A DNA stretch of 46,906 nt from assembly GCA_047638695.1 (NCBI GenBank), contig JBLINY010000029.1, positions 1 to 46,906 of the forward strand, in the 5' to 3' direction. The position numbers were made by a program, and so were the translations under genes. The stretch comes from JAHECQ01 sp047638695. GTDB lineage: Bacteria; Actinomycetota; Acidimicrobiia; Acidimicrobiales; SZUA-35. Positions within the stretch are counted from its first letter, which is position 1, and each line of letters begins with the position of its first letter. Below the pieces are notes generated by a model. The model saw only the letters and a program-made list of their open reading frames with translations. It did no database searches and was not told the DNA's origin. Of the stretch, positions 27,654 to 36,388 are shown one piece after another.

Positions 27654-28355
27654 ATGGCTACCCCGCACCTCAGCGCCGAACCTGGAGACTTCGCCCCAAC
27701 GGTGTTGATGCCCGGCGATCCGCTACGAGCAAAGTTCATCGCAGAGGAGTTTCTGTCCGACGTTAAAGAGGTCACGTCGGTTCGAAACATGCTGGGGTTC
27801 AGCGGCACGTACCAGGGAAAACCGGTGTCGGTGCAGGGCTCGGGCATGGGCATTCCGTCCTTTCAGATCTATGCGACGGAACTCATCAAGTTCTACGGCG
27901 TCGAGCGCATCATCCGTGTCGGGTCATGCGGAGCTCTTCAGGACGATCTCGAGTTGGGCGATGTCATCATCGCTATGGGGGCCGGGACTGATTCGATGGT
28001 CAACCGATCGCGCCTGCAGGGCCGCGACATGGCAGCGGTCGCCGACTGGAGCTTGCTCTCGGCCGCCGTAGCTTCAGCCGAGCGAGCCGGAATCACCCCC
28101 CGAGTCGGCACCATCTTTACCTCCGACTTCTTCTACGACCCTGACGTTCCGCCTTTCGACCTACTCGAACGCTACGGCTACTTGGCCGTCGAGATGGAAG
28201 CAGCCGGGCTATACGGGCTGGCGGCCGAACATGGGATCGCGGCCTTGGCCGTTTGCACCGTCAGCGACCACATCAAGAAGGCGGAAGCCATGAGTGCTGA
28301 AGCTCGCCAAAGCAGCTTTGACGCCATGATTCGCCTCGTCCTCGACTCGCTCTGA
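27654..28355 (+). CDS. deoD: Purine-nucleoside phosphorylase, DeoD type
   Basis: Phosphorolysis of purine nucleosides to free base and (deoxy)ribose-1-phosphate. It has 233 residues, typical of the hexameric bacterial class. Motifs seen: VLMPGDPLRAKFIAEEF (phosphate site), SGMGIPSFQIYATELI, RVGSCGAL, FYDPD, VEMEAAGLYGLA (ribose-binding M-E) and TVSDH with the catalytic Asp. ATG 27654 is followed by a normal N-terminus. A strong hairpin follows the stop. Confidence 0.95.
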   Translation: MATPHLSAEPGDFAPTVLMPGDPLRAKFIAEEFLSDVKEVTSVRNMLGFSGTYQGKPVSVQGSGMGIPSFQIYATELIKFYGVERIIRVGSCGALQDDLELGDVIIAMGAGTDSMVNRSRLQGRDMAAVADWSLLSAAVASAERAGITPRVGTIFTSDFFYDPDVPPFDLLERYGYLAVEMEAAGLYGLAAEHGIAALAVCTVSDHIKKAEAMSAEARQSSFDAMIRLVLDSL

Positions 28356-28362
28356 GCGCGCC

Positions 28363-28396
28363 GATGTGGCGTCCGCTCCCCTGCGGACCCCACATC
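28363..28396. terminator. Strong bidirectional hairpin between deoD and the VWA gene
   Basis: Arm 28363-28376 and arm 28383-28396 pair over 14 positions with one C-C mismatch, around the six-base loop TCCCCT. It lies in the 56 bases between two convergent stop codons (28355 plus, 28412 minus). There is no clear T-tract on either side, so it may act as a stem-type or Rho-assisted terminator. Confidence 0.7.
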
Positions 28397-28411
28397 GCCT
28401 CCTCTGCCCCG

Positions 28412-30160
28412 TCAGCGGAGGCGGTCCGCCTGGCGGATCATCGTGACCAGGGCGTCTGTGCGGGCGAGCGACTCAGCTTCTTCGGCTACCTGTTCGAGGG
28501 TGACGTCAGTGGCAAAGGGGCTGCCCCTCAGGCTTTCGGCGAAGGCGGCCACAGTGACGGCCAGTCGGAAGTCGTCGGAAGTGTCACCCCAGCGGTCTTC
28601 CATGATCGACATCGACATCTCGAGTCGGGTCTCACGAACATCGCCCTGCTCCGGGTCTTCCCATCGGAGTGAGGCAGTGCCGATGCGGTCTCGACTGCGT
28701 ACGCCGTCACGGAGTGTTACCTCGTAGATAGCGGTTACCTGGTGTCCGGCTCCCAGCTCCCCGGCATCGACGGAGTCGTTGCGGAAGTCGCTATCGAGGA
28801 CGGCCCGGTTCTCGAAACCGATCAGACGGTACGACTCGACTACTTCGTCATCGAACTCGACCTGGATCTTGCCATCGATGGCGACGGTAAGCAGCGTCGA
28901 TACCAGATCGTCGCTGAACAGTTTGTCGGCCTCTTCCTCTGTATCGACGTAGGCGTAGAAGCCATCACCGTCGTCGGCCAGTGTTTCCATCACCACGTCG
29001 TTGAAGTTGCCCATGCCGACACCCACCGTGACCAGCTGAATCCCGTTGTCGGCGTCTCGGCGGATCAAGCCAACGAGACCGTCCGGGTCGGTGAGACCAA
29101 CGTTGGCAACACCGTCCGATGCCAGAATGACTCGGTTGATGCCGTCTCGAATGAAGGCCTCGTTCGCCATGTCGTAGCCAGCTTCCAGACCGGCCTCGAT
29201 GTTGGTCGAGCCGTCCGGCTGGAGGCTCTCAATGGCCTCGATAATGTCGTCGGAGAAACGAGCCGAGGTGGGTGACAACAGGACATCGGCGCCGTCGCTG
29301 TAGGTGATGATGGCAACAGTGTCATCTCGGCCGAGTTCTCCAACGAGCCGGGTGAGTGAGGATTTGACCAGGTCAAGCCGGTCCTGCCGACCCATCGAAC
29401 CCGATGTGTCGATCACGAATACGAGCGAGGCATCGGGACGGTCGCGGTCAGCGACGATCTCGGCCTGCACGCCGATCTGGACAATCACGTTGTCGCTGTT
29501 GAACGGCGAGGGACCACCTTCGGCCACGATGGTGAGGCCTTCACGCGGCGCCGGGTAGTCGTACTGGAACGAGTTCACGTATTCCTCGACCCTCACCGAT
29601 TCCTCCGGAGGCAGTACGCCCTCGTCCAACCACTGTCGACCAATCGAGTAGGCCGCAGTGTCGACATCGAGGGCGAAGGTCGAGACCGCATCCACGTCGG
29701 TGTCGACGAACCCGCGGATTCCATAGTCCTTGAAGGTGTTGTCTTCTTCGGCATCAACATCCTCACCGAAGAAGCCACGGTCGGGAGCCTGGGATGCCTG
29801 GTCCTCGTCCTGCTGCGGATCGAGACCTCCGCTTGTGGATTCCGCCACGGCTTCCTCGGCCCGGTCTGCGGCTTCATCGACCATCGCCGATTCGGCATCG
29901 TCAGACAGCGCGTCGCTGGCCGCATCTCCATCGACCCCGCCGGCCTCCTGCTCTTCAGTAGCCGAAGCAATCGTGGTCGAGAACGACTCTTCGGCATCGC
30001 TGGCGGCTCCGGAGTCGCCGTTACTGCCGGTGTCGTTACTGCCGGTGTCGTCGCCGCTACCGCTGCAAGCCGAGGCAGCAAGAGAGAGCGCCAGGAGAAG
30101 GGACAGTGGCCGGGCCCACGTCGAGCGGTCCCGGGTCGTGGTGTGTTTCTGTGCGTTCAT
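28412..30160 (-). CDS. YfbK-like von Willebrand factor A domain lipoprotein
   Basis: The protein has 582 residues from ATG 30160. A signal peptide with lipobox L-A-A-S-A-C marks it as a probable lipoprotein. A long acidic, low-complexity linker (about residues 30-150, rich in Asp, Ser, Glu, Ala) follows. Next comes the YfbK N-terminal domain (FALDVDTAAYSIGRQWLDEG-x-LPPEESVRVEEYVNSFQYDYP) and a VWA domain with the MIDAS D-T-S-G-S and DGVANVG, then the YfbK C-terminal domain up to the conserved T-D-A-L-V-T-M-I-R-Q. The metal-dependent site suggests protein binding at the cell surface; the partner is unknown. It lies downstream of sufB on the same strand but behind its terminator. Confidence 0.9.
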   Translation of the reverse strand: MNAQKHTTTRDRSTWARPLSLLLALSLAASACSGSGDDTGSNDTGSNGDSGAASDAEESFSTTIASATEEQEAGGVDGDAASDALSDDAESAMVDEAADRAEEAVAESTSGGLDPQQDEDQASQAPDRGFFGEDVDAEEDNTFKDYGIRGFVDTDVDAVSTFALDVDTAAYSIGRQWLDEGVLPPEESVRVEEYVNSFQYDYPAPREGLTIVAEGGPSPFNSDNVIVQIGVQAEIVADRDRPDASLVFVIDTSGSMGRQDRLDLVKSSLTRLVGELGRDDTVAIITYSDGADVLLSPTSARFSDDIIEAIESLQPDGSTNIEAGLEAGYDMANEAFIRDGINRVILASDGVANVGLTDPDGLVGLIRRDADNGIQLVTVGVGMGNFNDVVMETLADDGDGFYAYVDTEEEADKLFSDDLVSTLLTVAIDGKIQVEFDDEVVESYRLIGFENRAVLDSDFRNDSVDAGELGAGHQVTAIYEVTLRDGVRSRDRIGTASLRWEDPEQGDVRETRLEMSMSIMEDRWGDTSDDFRLAVTVAAFAESLRGSPFATDVTLEQVAEEAESLARTDALVTMIRQADRLR

Positions 30161-30314
30161 GCCCGACGTAGGCGACCGCCAAACCCCCTTGGTTCCCCGC
30201 GTCACAAAACCGTCGCAATCCCGTCACACGGGCAACGAGCATCAGGCGGCTAATAAAGTTGCCCGCACAAGCGAGCGGTTTTGATGGAGTTGTGAGCGCA
30301 AGCGAACAACTCAA

Positions 30315-30347
30315 GAATCTCTCGGCGCCTCAGGCGCCGAGAGATTC
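30315..30347 (-). terminator. Perfect 15-bp hairpin terminator at the end of sufB
   Basis: Arm 30315-30329 (gaatctctcggcgcc) is exactly complementary to 30333-30347, with loop TCA. On the minus strand the stem starts within the sufB stop codon (30346-30348) and is followed by a moderately T-rich stretch (ttgagttgtt). A second weaker inverted repeat follows at 30287-30293 / 30306-30312. Likely terminates the gamma-CA/sufB transcript. Confidence 0.8.
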
Positions 30348-31569
30348 AGCCTATAGAGCCTTCCATTTGCAGCTCGATGAGGCGGCTCCACTCGACGGCG
30401 TACTCTTTGGGGAGCGTACGAGTGACGGGTTCGATGAATCCGTTCACGATTAGGCCGATGGCCTGCTCTTCAGAGAGGCCACGGCTCATCAGGTAGAACA
30501 GCTGCTCGGCATCGACCTTCGAGGTGGCCGCCTCGTGACCAACCTCAGCGTCGGGCGCACCGATCTTCATGTTGGGGTGGGTGTCGCTGATCGACATGTC
30601 GTCGAGCATCAGTGCGTCGCTCTGCACGTGGCTTCTACAGCTATAGGCGTCGTCTTCGATTCGGACGAGTCCGCGGTAGCTCGAGCGGCCGCCGTCCTTG
30701 CTGATCGATTTCGACACGATCTGTGAGGTGGTCTCGGCGGCGGCGTGCACCACATTGGCGCCCGTGTCCTGATGCTGGCCGCTACCGGCATAGGACACCG
30801 ACAGAACTTCCCCGCCGGCTTTGGGTCCTGCCAGCCAGATTCCCGGGTATTGCATGGTGAGCCGGCTCCCAATGTTCCCGTCGATCCACGCCATGTGACC
30901 TTCAGCTTCAACGTGTGCATGCTTGTTGACCAGGTTGAAGACGTTGGACGACCAGTTCTGGATGGTGGTGTAGGCGACGTGTGCGTTGGGTTTCACCACG
31001 ATCTCTACGACGGCCGAGCGCAGCGAGTCTGAGGTGTAAACGGGCGCCGAGCAGCCCTCGATGTAGTGAACTCTTGCACCCTCGTCGGCGATGATCAGCG
31101 TTCGCTCGAACCGACCCATCTTCGCGGCGTTGAGCCGCAAATCGGTTTGCAGCGGCATCTCGACTTCGATGCCGGGTGGCACGTAGACAAACGAGCCACC
31201 GGACCACACCGAAGAGTTGAGCAACGAGAACTTGTTTTGATTGGGCGAGGTGAGCTTGCCAAAGTACCGCTTCACGATCTCCGGGTATTCACGCAACGCG
31301 GTGTCGGTGTCGGTGAAGATGACGCCTTGGCGTTCGAGGTCTTCCCGGTTCTCGACCTGACCATTGCTTGGCTTGGTGTCGTAGCAGATGTCGTCGAAGT
31401 CGATCTCGGACAGGTCACCGCCCCAGGTCGGCATTGACCGCTTCTCGAACTGGCCAAGCGCCTCGAGGCGGAGCGCTAGCATCCACTGAGGCTCTCCCCT
31501 CATCCACGACATCTCACGAAGGACCGTCTCGTTCAGGCCCTTCGTGAGGATTGTGGGTCGAGGGTTCAT
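30346..31569 (-). CDS. sufB: SUF scaffold protein SufB (short form)
   Basis: The scaffold on which iron-sulfur clusters are built with SufC and usually SufD. It has 407 residues; the Gram-positive SufB I remember is about 465. The family blocks are clear: RGEPQWMLALRLEAL, PTWGGDLSEIDFDDICY, NSSVWSGGSFVYVPPGIEVEMPLQTDLR, HYIEGCSAPVYTSDSLRSAVVEI, YTTIQNWSSNVFNLV, MDDMSISDTHP, GHEAATSKVDAEQLFYLMSRGLSEEQA and the end IELQMEGSIG. The ~45-residue segment usually found between the KPS block and the block before GVIFTDTDTAL is missing, and the N-terminus is short. It follows the gamma-carbonic-anhydrase gene by seven bases and is ~5 kb from sufCSU on the other strand. No sufD is visible. Confidence 0.93.
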   Translation of the reverse strand: MNPRPTILTKGLNETVLREMSWMRGEPQWMLALRLEALGQFEKRSMPTWGGDLSEIDFDDICYDTKPSNGQVENREDLERQGVIFTDTDTALREYPEIVKRYFGKLTSPNQNKFSLLNSSVWSGGSFVYVPPGIEVEMPLQTDLRLNAAKMGRFERTLIIADEGARVHYIEGCSAPVYTSDSLRSAVVEIVVKPNAHVAYTTIQNWSSNVFNLVNKHAHVEAEGHMAWIDGNIGSRLTMQYPGIWLAGPKAGGEVLSVSYAGSGQHQDTGANVVHAAAETTSQIVSKSISKDGGRSSYRGLVRIEDDAYSCRSHVQSDALMLDDMSISDTHPNMKIGAPDAEVGHEAATSKVDAEQLFYLMSRGLSEEQAIGLIVNGFIEPVTRTLPKEYAVEWSRLIELQMEGSIG

Positions 31570-31576
31570 CGAGGCC

Positions 31577-32098
31577 TCAGTCGAGCCGCCGAAGCTCCTG
31601 GCGGTAACGCTGGGCCCGCTCCTTGTAGGTGTTGGCCCCGTAGGTGATCGCCTCGTCAGCCACGCGATCGGGCAGGATTTTCGCCGGAATTCCCAAGGCC
31701 ATAGCCCGCGATGGGACGATCGTATCGTTGGTCACCACGGCGTTGGAGCCCACCAGCGACCAGCTATGGAGCACGACACGGTGCAGCACAACGGCCCCGT
31801 TGCCGACGAGCACATCGTCTTCCACGGTGCAGCCTTCGAGGTGCACCAGGTGGCCGATGACACAACGGTCGCCGACGATGGTGGGGTGTTGATCAGTCAC
31901 GTGGATGACCGAGCCATCCTGGATCGAGGACTCAACGCCGACTCGGATGTACGACAGGCCATCCCCTCGCAGCACAGCTTGCGGCCAGATCGATGAACCT
32001 GCACCGATCTCGACATTGCCGATCACCGTTGCTTGCGGATGAACGAATGCCGTCTCGTGGATCTTGGGTTCGACGTCACCAAGTGCGTAAATAGCCAT
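31577..32098 (-). CDS. Gamma-carbonic-anhydrase-like left-handed beta-helix protein
   Basis: The protein has 173 residues and hexapeptide repeats forming a left-handed beta-helix (VIGNVEIGAGSSIWPQAVLRGD, IRVGVESSIQDGSVIHVTD, TIVGDRCVIGHLVHLEGCTVEDDVLVGNGAVVLH). The first metal His is in I-H-V-T and the second in G-H. Where the family has the third metal His in L-H-G-C this protein has L-E-G-C, with a His two residues earlier, so the metal site is altered and carbonic anhydrase activity is uncertain. The ATG at 32098 opens the operon with sufB, seven bases apart. Confidence 0.88.
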   Translation of the reverse strand: MAIYALGDVEPKIHETAFVHPQATVIGNVEIGAGSSIWPQAVLRGDGLSYIRVGVESSIQDGSVIHVTDQHPTIVGDRCVIGHLVHLEGCTVEDDVLVGNGAVVLHRVVLHSWSLVGSNAVVTNDTIVPSRAMALGIPAKILPDRVADEAITYGANTYKERAQRYRQELRRLD

Positions 32099-32207
32099 GA
32101 AGTGTCGACCCTAGCCACCCAAACGGCGAACCGAGAACTGCCAATCAAGACGCTCTCGCCTTTGCGGAGAAGCGCAGGTGGGCAGCAGATTACCTAGCCC
32201 ATAGTGA

Positions 32208-32240
32208 CCACTTACTGTGGAGTTGGGCCACTTAGCGTGC
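32208..32240. promoter_or_regulatory. Two CCACTTA-type elements spaced two helical turns apart
   Basis: CCACTTACTGTGG (32208-32220) and CCACTTAGCGTGC (32228-32240) match at ten of 13 positions and start exactly 20 bases apart. The first is itself an inverted repeat (CCAC-N5-GTGG). TAGACT at 32242-32247 fits a -10 hexamer for the rightward M50 protease gene. The arrangement looks like a tandem operator in the divergent promoter region 32099-32332, which otherwise has no gene. Confidence 0.45.
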
Positions 32241-32332
32241 GTAGACTGGATGAATAACCACCGTTGTTCGGTGTGTGACACGGTCAGGCGTCGTTTCTCA
32301 TCGACGTCCCGCCGTTTGATCGTGGAGGATTC

Positions 32333-33292
32333 GTGGGGTTAACCGCACCCGCCGTGCCATTGGCATCGAGCGCGAGCAGCAAGCACATCACTGCGACCAA
32401 CGTGTCCGGCTTGTGGGCGACGATCACGTTGGCGTCGCTGGTGGCAATGGCAGCCTGGGCCCGGGACGGGCTGTGGCTGATCGCCTTTCTCGGGGTCATC
32501 ATCTTGGTTCACGAGGGGGGCCACTGGTTCTTCGCTCGTCGGGCCGGTATGAGACCCACCGAGTTCTACTGGGGGTTTGGTCCCGAGATCGTTGGCTTCG
32601 ACTACGACGGGTGCCGCTATGGCGTGAAAGCCATCTTCCTCGGTGGATACGTCAAGCTCTGGGGCATGACCCCGACCTCGGAACTGCCCGAGGGCATAGC
32701 CGAATCCGACACTTATCGAGCGGCAACTCATCGGGGCCGCCTGGCCACCATCCTGGCCGGCCCCTTCACCAACTTCGTCACCGCTGCGTTTGCGTTCGGA
32801 GTCGCCAATTTGCTCGATGGCGGCGGCATCTTCATCAGCTTCACCCAGGGCTTCGTCGACGTTTGGCACGTCATGGAGGGCACGGGGCAAGCCCTGTGGC
32901 TCTGGATCTCGAGCCTCGACGCCTACTTCGGGGTGGTATTCGACACCTCGGCCGACCCAAACAGCGGGCCGGTCCGGTTCCTGTCGCCCGTACAACAGGC
33001 CGAAGTGTCCGGATACGCCGTTGCGAACGGGGCCACCATGGCGTTGCGCTGGTTTGCCATTCTCTCGGCGGCCGTCGGCATGGTGAACCTACTTCCCCTG
33101 CCGCCGCTCGACGGGGCCCACGCTGCGGTCACCTTCGTCGAGGGGGTCACCCAACGTCTCAAGCGCGACGATTCAGTTCGTGTCGACGTTCGTCGACTCG
33201 AACCACTCGCCTACATGACCATCGGCGCCCTTGTCGTGTTGTCGTTGGGCGCCCTTGTTTTGGACCTCCGAGATCTCGGGATCTCGTTCTAG
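32333..33292 (+). CDS. M50 (site-2 protease-like) membrane zinc metalloprotease
   Basis: An intramembrane protease-like protein of 319 residues. GTG 32333 is chosen because GGAGG lies at 32324-32328, four bases upstream. The zinc motif is H60-E-G-G-H64 in a membrane helix (VIILVHEGGHWFFARRAGM), followed by the family strand FLGGYVKLWGM and the third ligand D260 in LPLPPLDGAH. A repeat of GRLATILAGPFTNFVTAAFAF is the conserved second helix. No PDZ domain is evident between the helices, unlike RseP; a ~90-residue segment with its own hydrophobic stretch lies there. Such proteases cut membrane proteins such as anti-sigma factors, so the sigma/propeller pair at 10 kb is a possible but untested client. 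Confidence 0.9.
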   Translation: MGLTAPAVPLASSASSKHITATNVSGLWATITLASLVAMAAWARDGLWLIAFLGVIILVHEGGHWFFARRAGMRPTEFYWGFGPEIVGFDYDGCRYGVKAIFLGGYVKLWGMTPTSELPEGIAESDTYRAATHRGRLATILAGPFTNFVTAAFAFGVANLLDGGGIFISFTQGFVDVWHVMEGTGQALWLWISSLDAYFGVVFDTSADPNSGPVRFLSPVQQAEVSGYAVANGATMALRWFAILSAAVGMVNLLPLPPLDGAHAAVTFVEGVTQRLKRDDSVRVDVRRLEPLAYMTIGALVVLSLGALVLDLRDLGISF

Positions 33293-33326
33293 GCCCGTGC
33301 TGTTCCAGCGCTCGTCGGGCGAACCG

Positions 33327-33824
33327 CTAGTCGGTCGAGCCAAAGGTGCCGTACTGACCCTTGTAGAAGATCATCGGCGCGCTTTCGGTAACAGTGTCGA
33401 GATGCTGCACCCGACCGATGTAGAGGTCGTGGTCGCCAGCCTCGACCACTGAATCGAGTGTGCAGTCCATCACGGCGAGGATGTCGGGTAGCACTGGGGC
33501 CCCGGTTCCCGGCGCGGCCGTCCACTCGACGCCGTCGAATTTGTCTTCGGCCTTTGAGGCCATCAGTCCGCACAGTGCCAGTTGACTGTCGGCTAACACG
33601 TTCACGCAGAAGTGTCCGGCGTCCTTGATGCCGACGCCGCTACCCGAGGTATTGCCAAGGAAGAAGCCGACCAGCGGCGGATCGAGCGAGATCGAGACGA
33701 ACGACCCGATGGCGACCCCTAGCGGGCCCTGCGGGCTGTTGGCAGTCACCACCGTGACTCCTGTCGGGAAATGTCCCATCACTCGCCGGAACTCGCCACC
33801 GTCAATCATCGGATCATCAGACAT
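33327..33824 (-). CDS. Flavin reductase-like (FMN-binding) protein
   Basis: The protein has 165 residues: FRRVMGHFPTGVTVVTANSPQGPLGVAIGSFVSISLDPPLVGFFLG is the family start, followed by GHFCVNVLADSQ, DCTLDSVVEAGDHDLYIGRV and a C-terminal FYKGQYGTFG. This is the class that supplies reduced flavin to two-component monooxygenases, with NAD(P)H as donor. No partner monooxygenase is adjacent (the nearest LLM protein is 7 kb away), so its client is unknown. It converges on the M50 gene. Confidence 0.92.
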   Translation of the reverse strand: MSDDPMIDGGEFRRVMGHFPTGVTVVTANSPQGPLGVAIGSFVSISLDPPLVGFFLGNTSGSGVGIKDAGHFCVNVLADSQLALCGLMASKAEDKFDGVEWTAAPGTGAPVLPDILAVMDCTLDSVVEAGDHDLYIGRVQHLDTVTESAPMIFYKGQYGTFGSTD

Positions 33825-33871
33825 GAGGCGAGAGCTTAGGTCCGATCGGGCACTCCGGTCGATAGCAGCCG

Positions 33872-34720
33872 CTACGGAGAACCGGAGGTCAGGACCAGCC
33901 CTTCATTGGCCGCCATGACCTCGAGCCGGTCACCTACATACCGCTGCGTGCGTACAACCGCATCCTGCACCCAGTCATCGTCGTGGGTGGGATCGTGATG
34001 GAACAACACCAGCCGCTTGGCTCCTGCCTGAAGGGCAACCTCGGCCGCGAATTCGGGAGTCGAGTGACCCCAGGTTGCCTTGGCCTCGAACTCAACGGCG
34101 TCATACTGAGCGTCGTGGACGAGAATGTCGACGTCGGCACAGAGGGCGAGCACCTCTGGCGTGACCGTTCCGCTGCCGTCGATGGGCTGTTGGTGATCGG
34201 GCAGATAGGCAACCGACCCATTGCCACAGTCAACGCGGTAGCCGTTCGTTGGGCCAATGTGGGGAACGTCGGCCGCTGTCACCGTCGCCGACCCGACAAC
34301 TCGTGTCGACGCTGTCATCTCGACATAGTCGATCCGACCGGGCAGGTCATCGAGGGCGACCGGGAAGAACGGCGGCCGGATGAGCGCAGCGACCTCGTGC
34401 TCCAAGCTCTCGCCGTCTTGCGCCGGACCAACGAGCGTGAGATGGGCACCGTCGCGAAGAATCGGGCCGAAGAACGGAAGGCCCTGCATGTGATCCCAAT
34501 GCAGGTGAGTTACGAGCGCCGTGGCTCGAATAGGCCCACCGTCCGCCTCGGTTTCAAGATCGGCACCGAGATACCTCAGGCCAGTTCCGCAGTCGAAAAT
34601 AATCGGGTCGTCTTCGCCCGCCTGCACCAAAACGCAAGAGGTGTTGCCACCAAAGCCACTCGTGGCGTCGCAAGAGCACGGGGTAGACCCGCGTACCCCG
34701 TAGAACGTCACCTGCAGCAT
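33872..34720 (-). CDS. MBL-fold metallo-hydrolase (ribonuclease Z / phosphodiesterase-like)
   Basis: A 282-residue metallo-beta-lactamase-fold enzyme. It opens with VTFYGVRGSTPC, then GGNTSCVLVQ, the metal motif T-H-L-H-W-D-H-M-Q-G, VLVHDAQY (metal Asp), WGHSTPEFAAEVA and FHHDPTHDDD. The GVRGSTP opening and late HDxQY/GHST motifs resemble cyclic-nucleotide phosphodiesterase or RNase Z-like groups rather than beta-lactamases or glyoxalases. The substrate is not identifiable. It is divergent from the thioredoxin-fusion gene by 116 bases. Confidence 0.88.
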   Translation of the reverse strand: MLQVTFYGVRGSTPCSCDATSGFGGNTSCVLVQAGEDDPIIFDCGTGLRYLGADLETEADGGPIRATALVTHLHWDHMQGLPFFGPILRDGAHLTLVGPAQDGESLEHEVAALIRPPFFPVALDDLPGRIDYVEMTASTRVVGSATVTAADVPHIGPTNGYRVDCGNGSVAYLPDHQQPIDGSGTVTPEVLALCADVDILVHDAQYDAVEFEAKATWGHSTPEFAAEVALQAGAKRLVLFHHDPTHDDDWVQDAVVRTQRYVGDRLEVMAANEGLVLTSGSP

Positions 34721-34836
34721 GTCGGGTTCCCCTCGCGACTTCGGCCGCGTTCGACTGGACCAGTCACGCTAGACGCGTCCTACTGGGCCTGGGAAGGGGT
34801 CGACCGCCAGCTTCGGTGTGAATAAGGTCTCACCCA

Positions 34837-36303
34837 ATGACTTCAACCGAACCCGCCAACGCCGCTCCACCCCTACCGGACGGACTCGTTGTTGTCGTAA
34901 AACGAGACTGCGAAACGTGCGAGATGGTGGCACCACTCCTGGCCACCGTGGCCGGGTCGAACACCCTCACGGTGTACAGCCAGGACGATCCGAGCTTCCC
35001 CAACGACCTTGCCGGAGTCATTGACGACACCAGCCTCGAGTTCTCGTGGCATCACGACATCGAGACGGTCCCCACTCTCATCCGGGTGGAGGAAGGGGCC
35101 GAGACCAGCCGCATCATTGGCTGGTCGCGCTCGGAGTGGCAATCGTTCTGCGGAATCGATGACCTCGGGTCCGCCTTACCCGAAATGCGACCGGGGTGCG
35201 GCTCGATGTCGGTCGATCCGCAGTACGCCGACGAACTAAATGTGCGCTTCAGCGGCTCGTCGTTGAGCTCTCGTCGTATTGAGTTCGCAGCACTCGAGGA
35301 CGAGATGGAAGCAGCGTTTGATCGGGGTTGGTCTGATGGTCTGCCGGTAATTCCGCCAACCGAGGCACGTGTCCTGCGAATGCTCGAGGGCACCAGTCGC
35401 GACCCCGCCGACACGGTTGCCATCATCCCTCCAACCCTCACAGAGGCCACGGTCGAACAGGTCGCAATCAATGCGGTGATGGCCGGCTGCAAGCCCGAGT
35501 ACTTTCCGGTCGTGCTCGCCGCCGTCGAAACGTCATGCTCCGACAGTTTCAACATGCACGGTCTCCTGGCAACCACCTTCTTCTCAGGACCAATCTTGGT
35601 TGTCAACGGCCCCATTGCCGGTCGCATAGGCATGAACAGCCATGGCAACGCCTTCGGACAGGGAAATCGAGCCAACCTCACCATTGGTCGAGCTCTTCAG
35701 CTAGTCGTCCGGAATTTGGGGGGCGGACGTCCTGGGGGTGTCGATATGGCGGCGCTTGGTTCACCCGGCAAACTCGGCTTTTGCTTCGCCGAACGTGAAC
35801 ACGACTCGCCGTTCACTCCGCTGTCGGCCGACTTCGGTCTTGCCCCGGGCACCGACGCCGTCACGGTCTTCGCTGGCCAGGGTCCGACGCCGATCGTCGA
35901 TCAAATGTCTCGGACTCCTGAATCGTTGACGCGAACGTTTGCCTCGATGTTGCTGGCGACCGGCCATCCAAAGCTGGCCTTCGGATGGGATGCGCTACTC
36001 GTTATCTCACCCGAACATGGCCGGGTTTATCGCGAAGCGGGTTGGGACAAGGCCCGGTTGCGTAGCGAACTCGAGCCCCTGCTGACGATCGAGACCGACC
36101 GCATGCTGCAGGGCGTCGATGGCATGGCCGAGGGACTACCCGCCTTCCTCGCGGGAAAGCAGCTGCCGAAGTTTCGACCTGGTGGCCTGCAGATCGCCTA
36201 CGCCGGAGGCGATGCTGGGATGTTCTCAGCCATACTTTCTGGGTGGGTGGGTGGCGAGAAGGGCAGCAACCCGACGAGCGCCGCCATCGGCCCTTGGCAG
36301 TGA
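34837..36303 (+). CDS. Thioredoxin-fold (CETC) protein fused to a large conserved domain of unknown function; neighbour of the UGSC selenoprotein
   Basis: The protein has 488 residues from ATG 34837. Residues ~12-110 look thioredoxin-like: strand LVVVVKRD, redox motif C25-E-T-C28, strand TLTVYSQDD, then TVPTLIRVEEG with the cis-Pro. A Gly/Cys linker (EMRPGCGSM) leads to a ~330-residue domain beginning with W-S-D-G-L-P-V-I-P-P-T-E and containing VAINAVMAGCKPEYFPVVLAA, ILVVNGPIA, GNRANLTIGRALQLVVRNLGGGRPGGVD and GSPGKLGFCFAE. I recognise this second part as a conserved actinobacterial domain seen beside UGSC genes, but I know of no biochemical function. It ends 85 bases before the UGSC gene on the same strand. 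I infer that its CETC pair could reduce the selenoprotein or its product. Confidence 0.8.
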   Translation: MTSTEPANAAPPLPDGLVVVVKRDCETCEMVAPLLATVAGSNTLTVYSQDDPSFPNDLAGVIDDTSLEFSWHHDIETVPTLIRVEEGAETSRIIGWSRSEWQSFCGIDDLGSALPEMRPGCGSMSVDPQYADELNVRFSGSSLSSRRIEFAALEDEMEAAFDRGWSDGLPVIPPTEARVLRMLEGTSRDPADTVAIIPPTLTEATVEQVAINAVMAGCKPEYFPVVLAAVETSCSDSFNMHGLLATTFFSGPILVVNGPIAGRIGMNSHGNAFGQGNRANLTIGRALQLVVRNLGGGRPGGVDMAALGSPGKLGFCFAEREHDSPFTPLSADFGLAPGTDAVTVFAGQGPTPIVDQMSRTPESLTRTFASMLLATGHPKLAFGWDALLVISPEHGRVYREAGWDKARLRSELEPLLTIETDRMLQGVDGMAEGLPAFLAGKQLPKFRPGGLQIAYAGGDAGMFSAILSGWVGGEKGSNPTSAAIGPWQ

Positions 36304-36388
36304 GACCTGTGCTGCGGTCCTCGATTGTGCCAGTATTGAGCAAAGCTGAAACTCACTTCGGCATCGCCCACAACCCAGGGGATCATCC

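Noticed and set aside
30170..30196. GGAACC on the minus strand as an ECF promoter for the VWA gene
   Set aside because: No CGTC lies 15-17 bases downstream; the nearest is at about 22.
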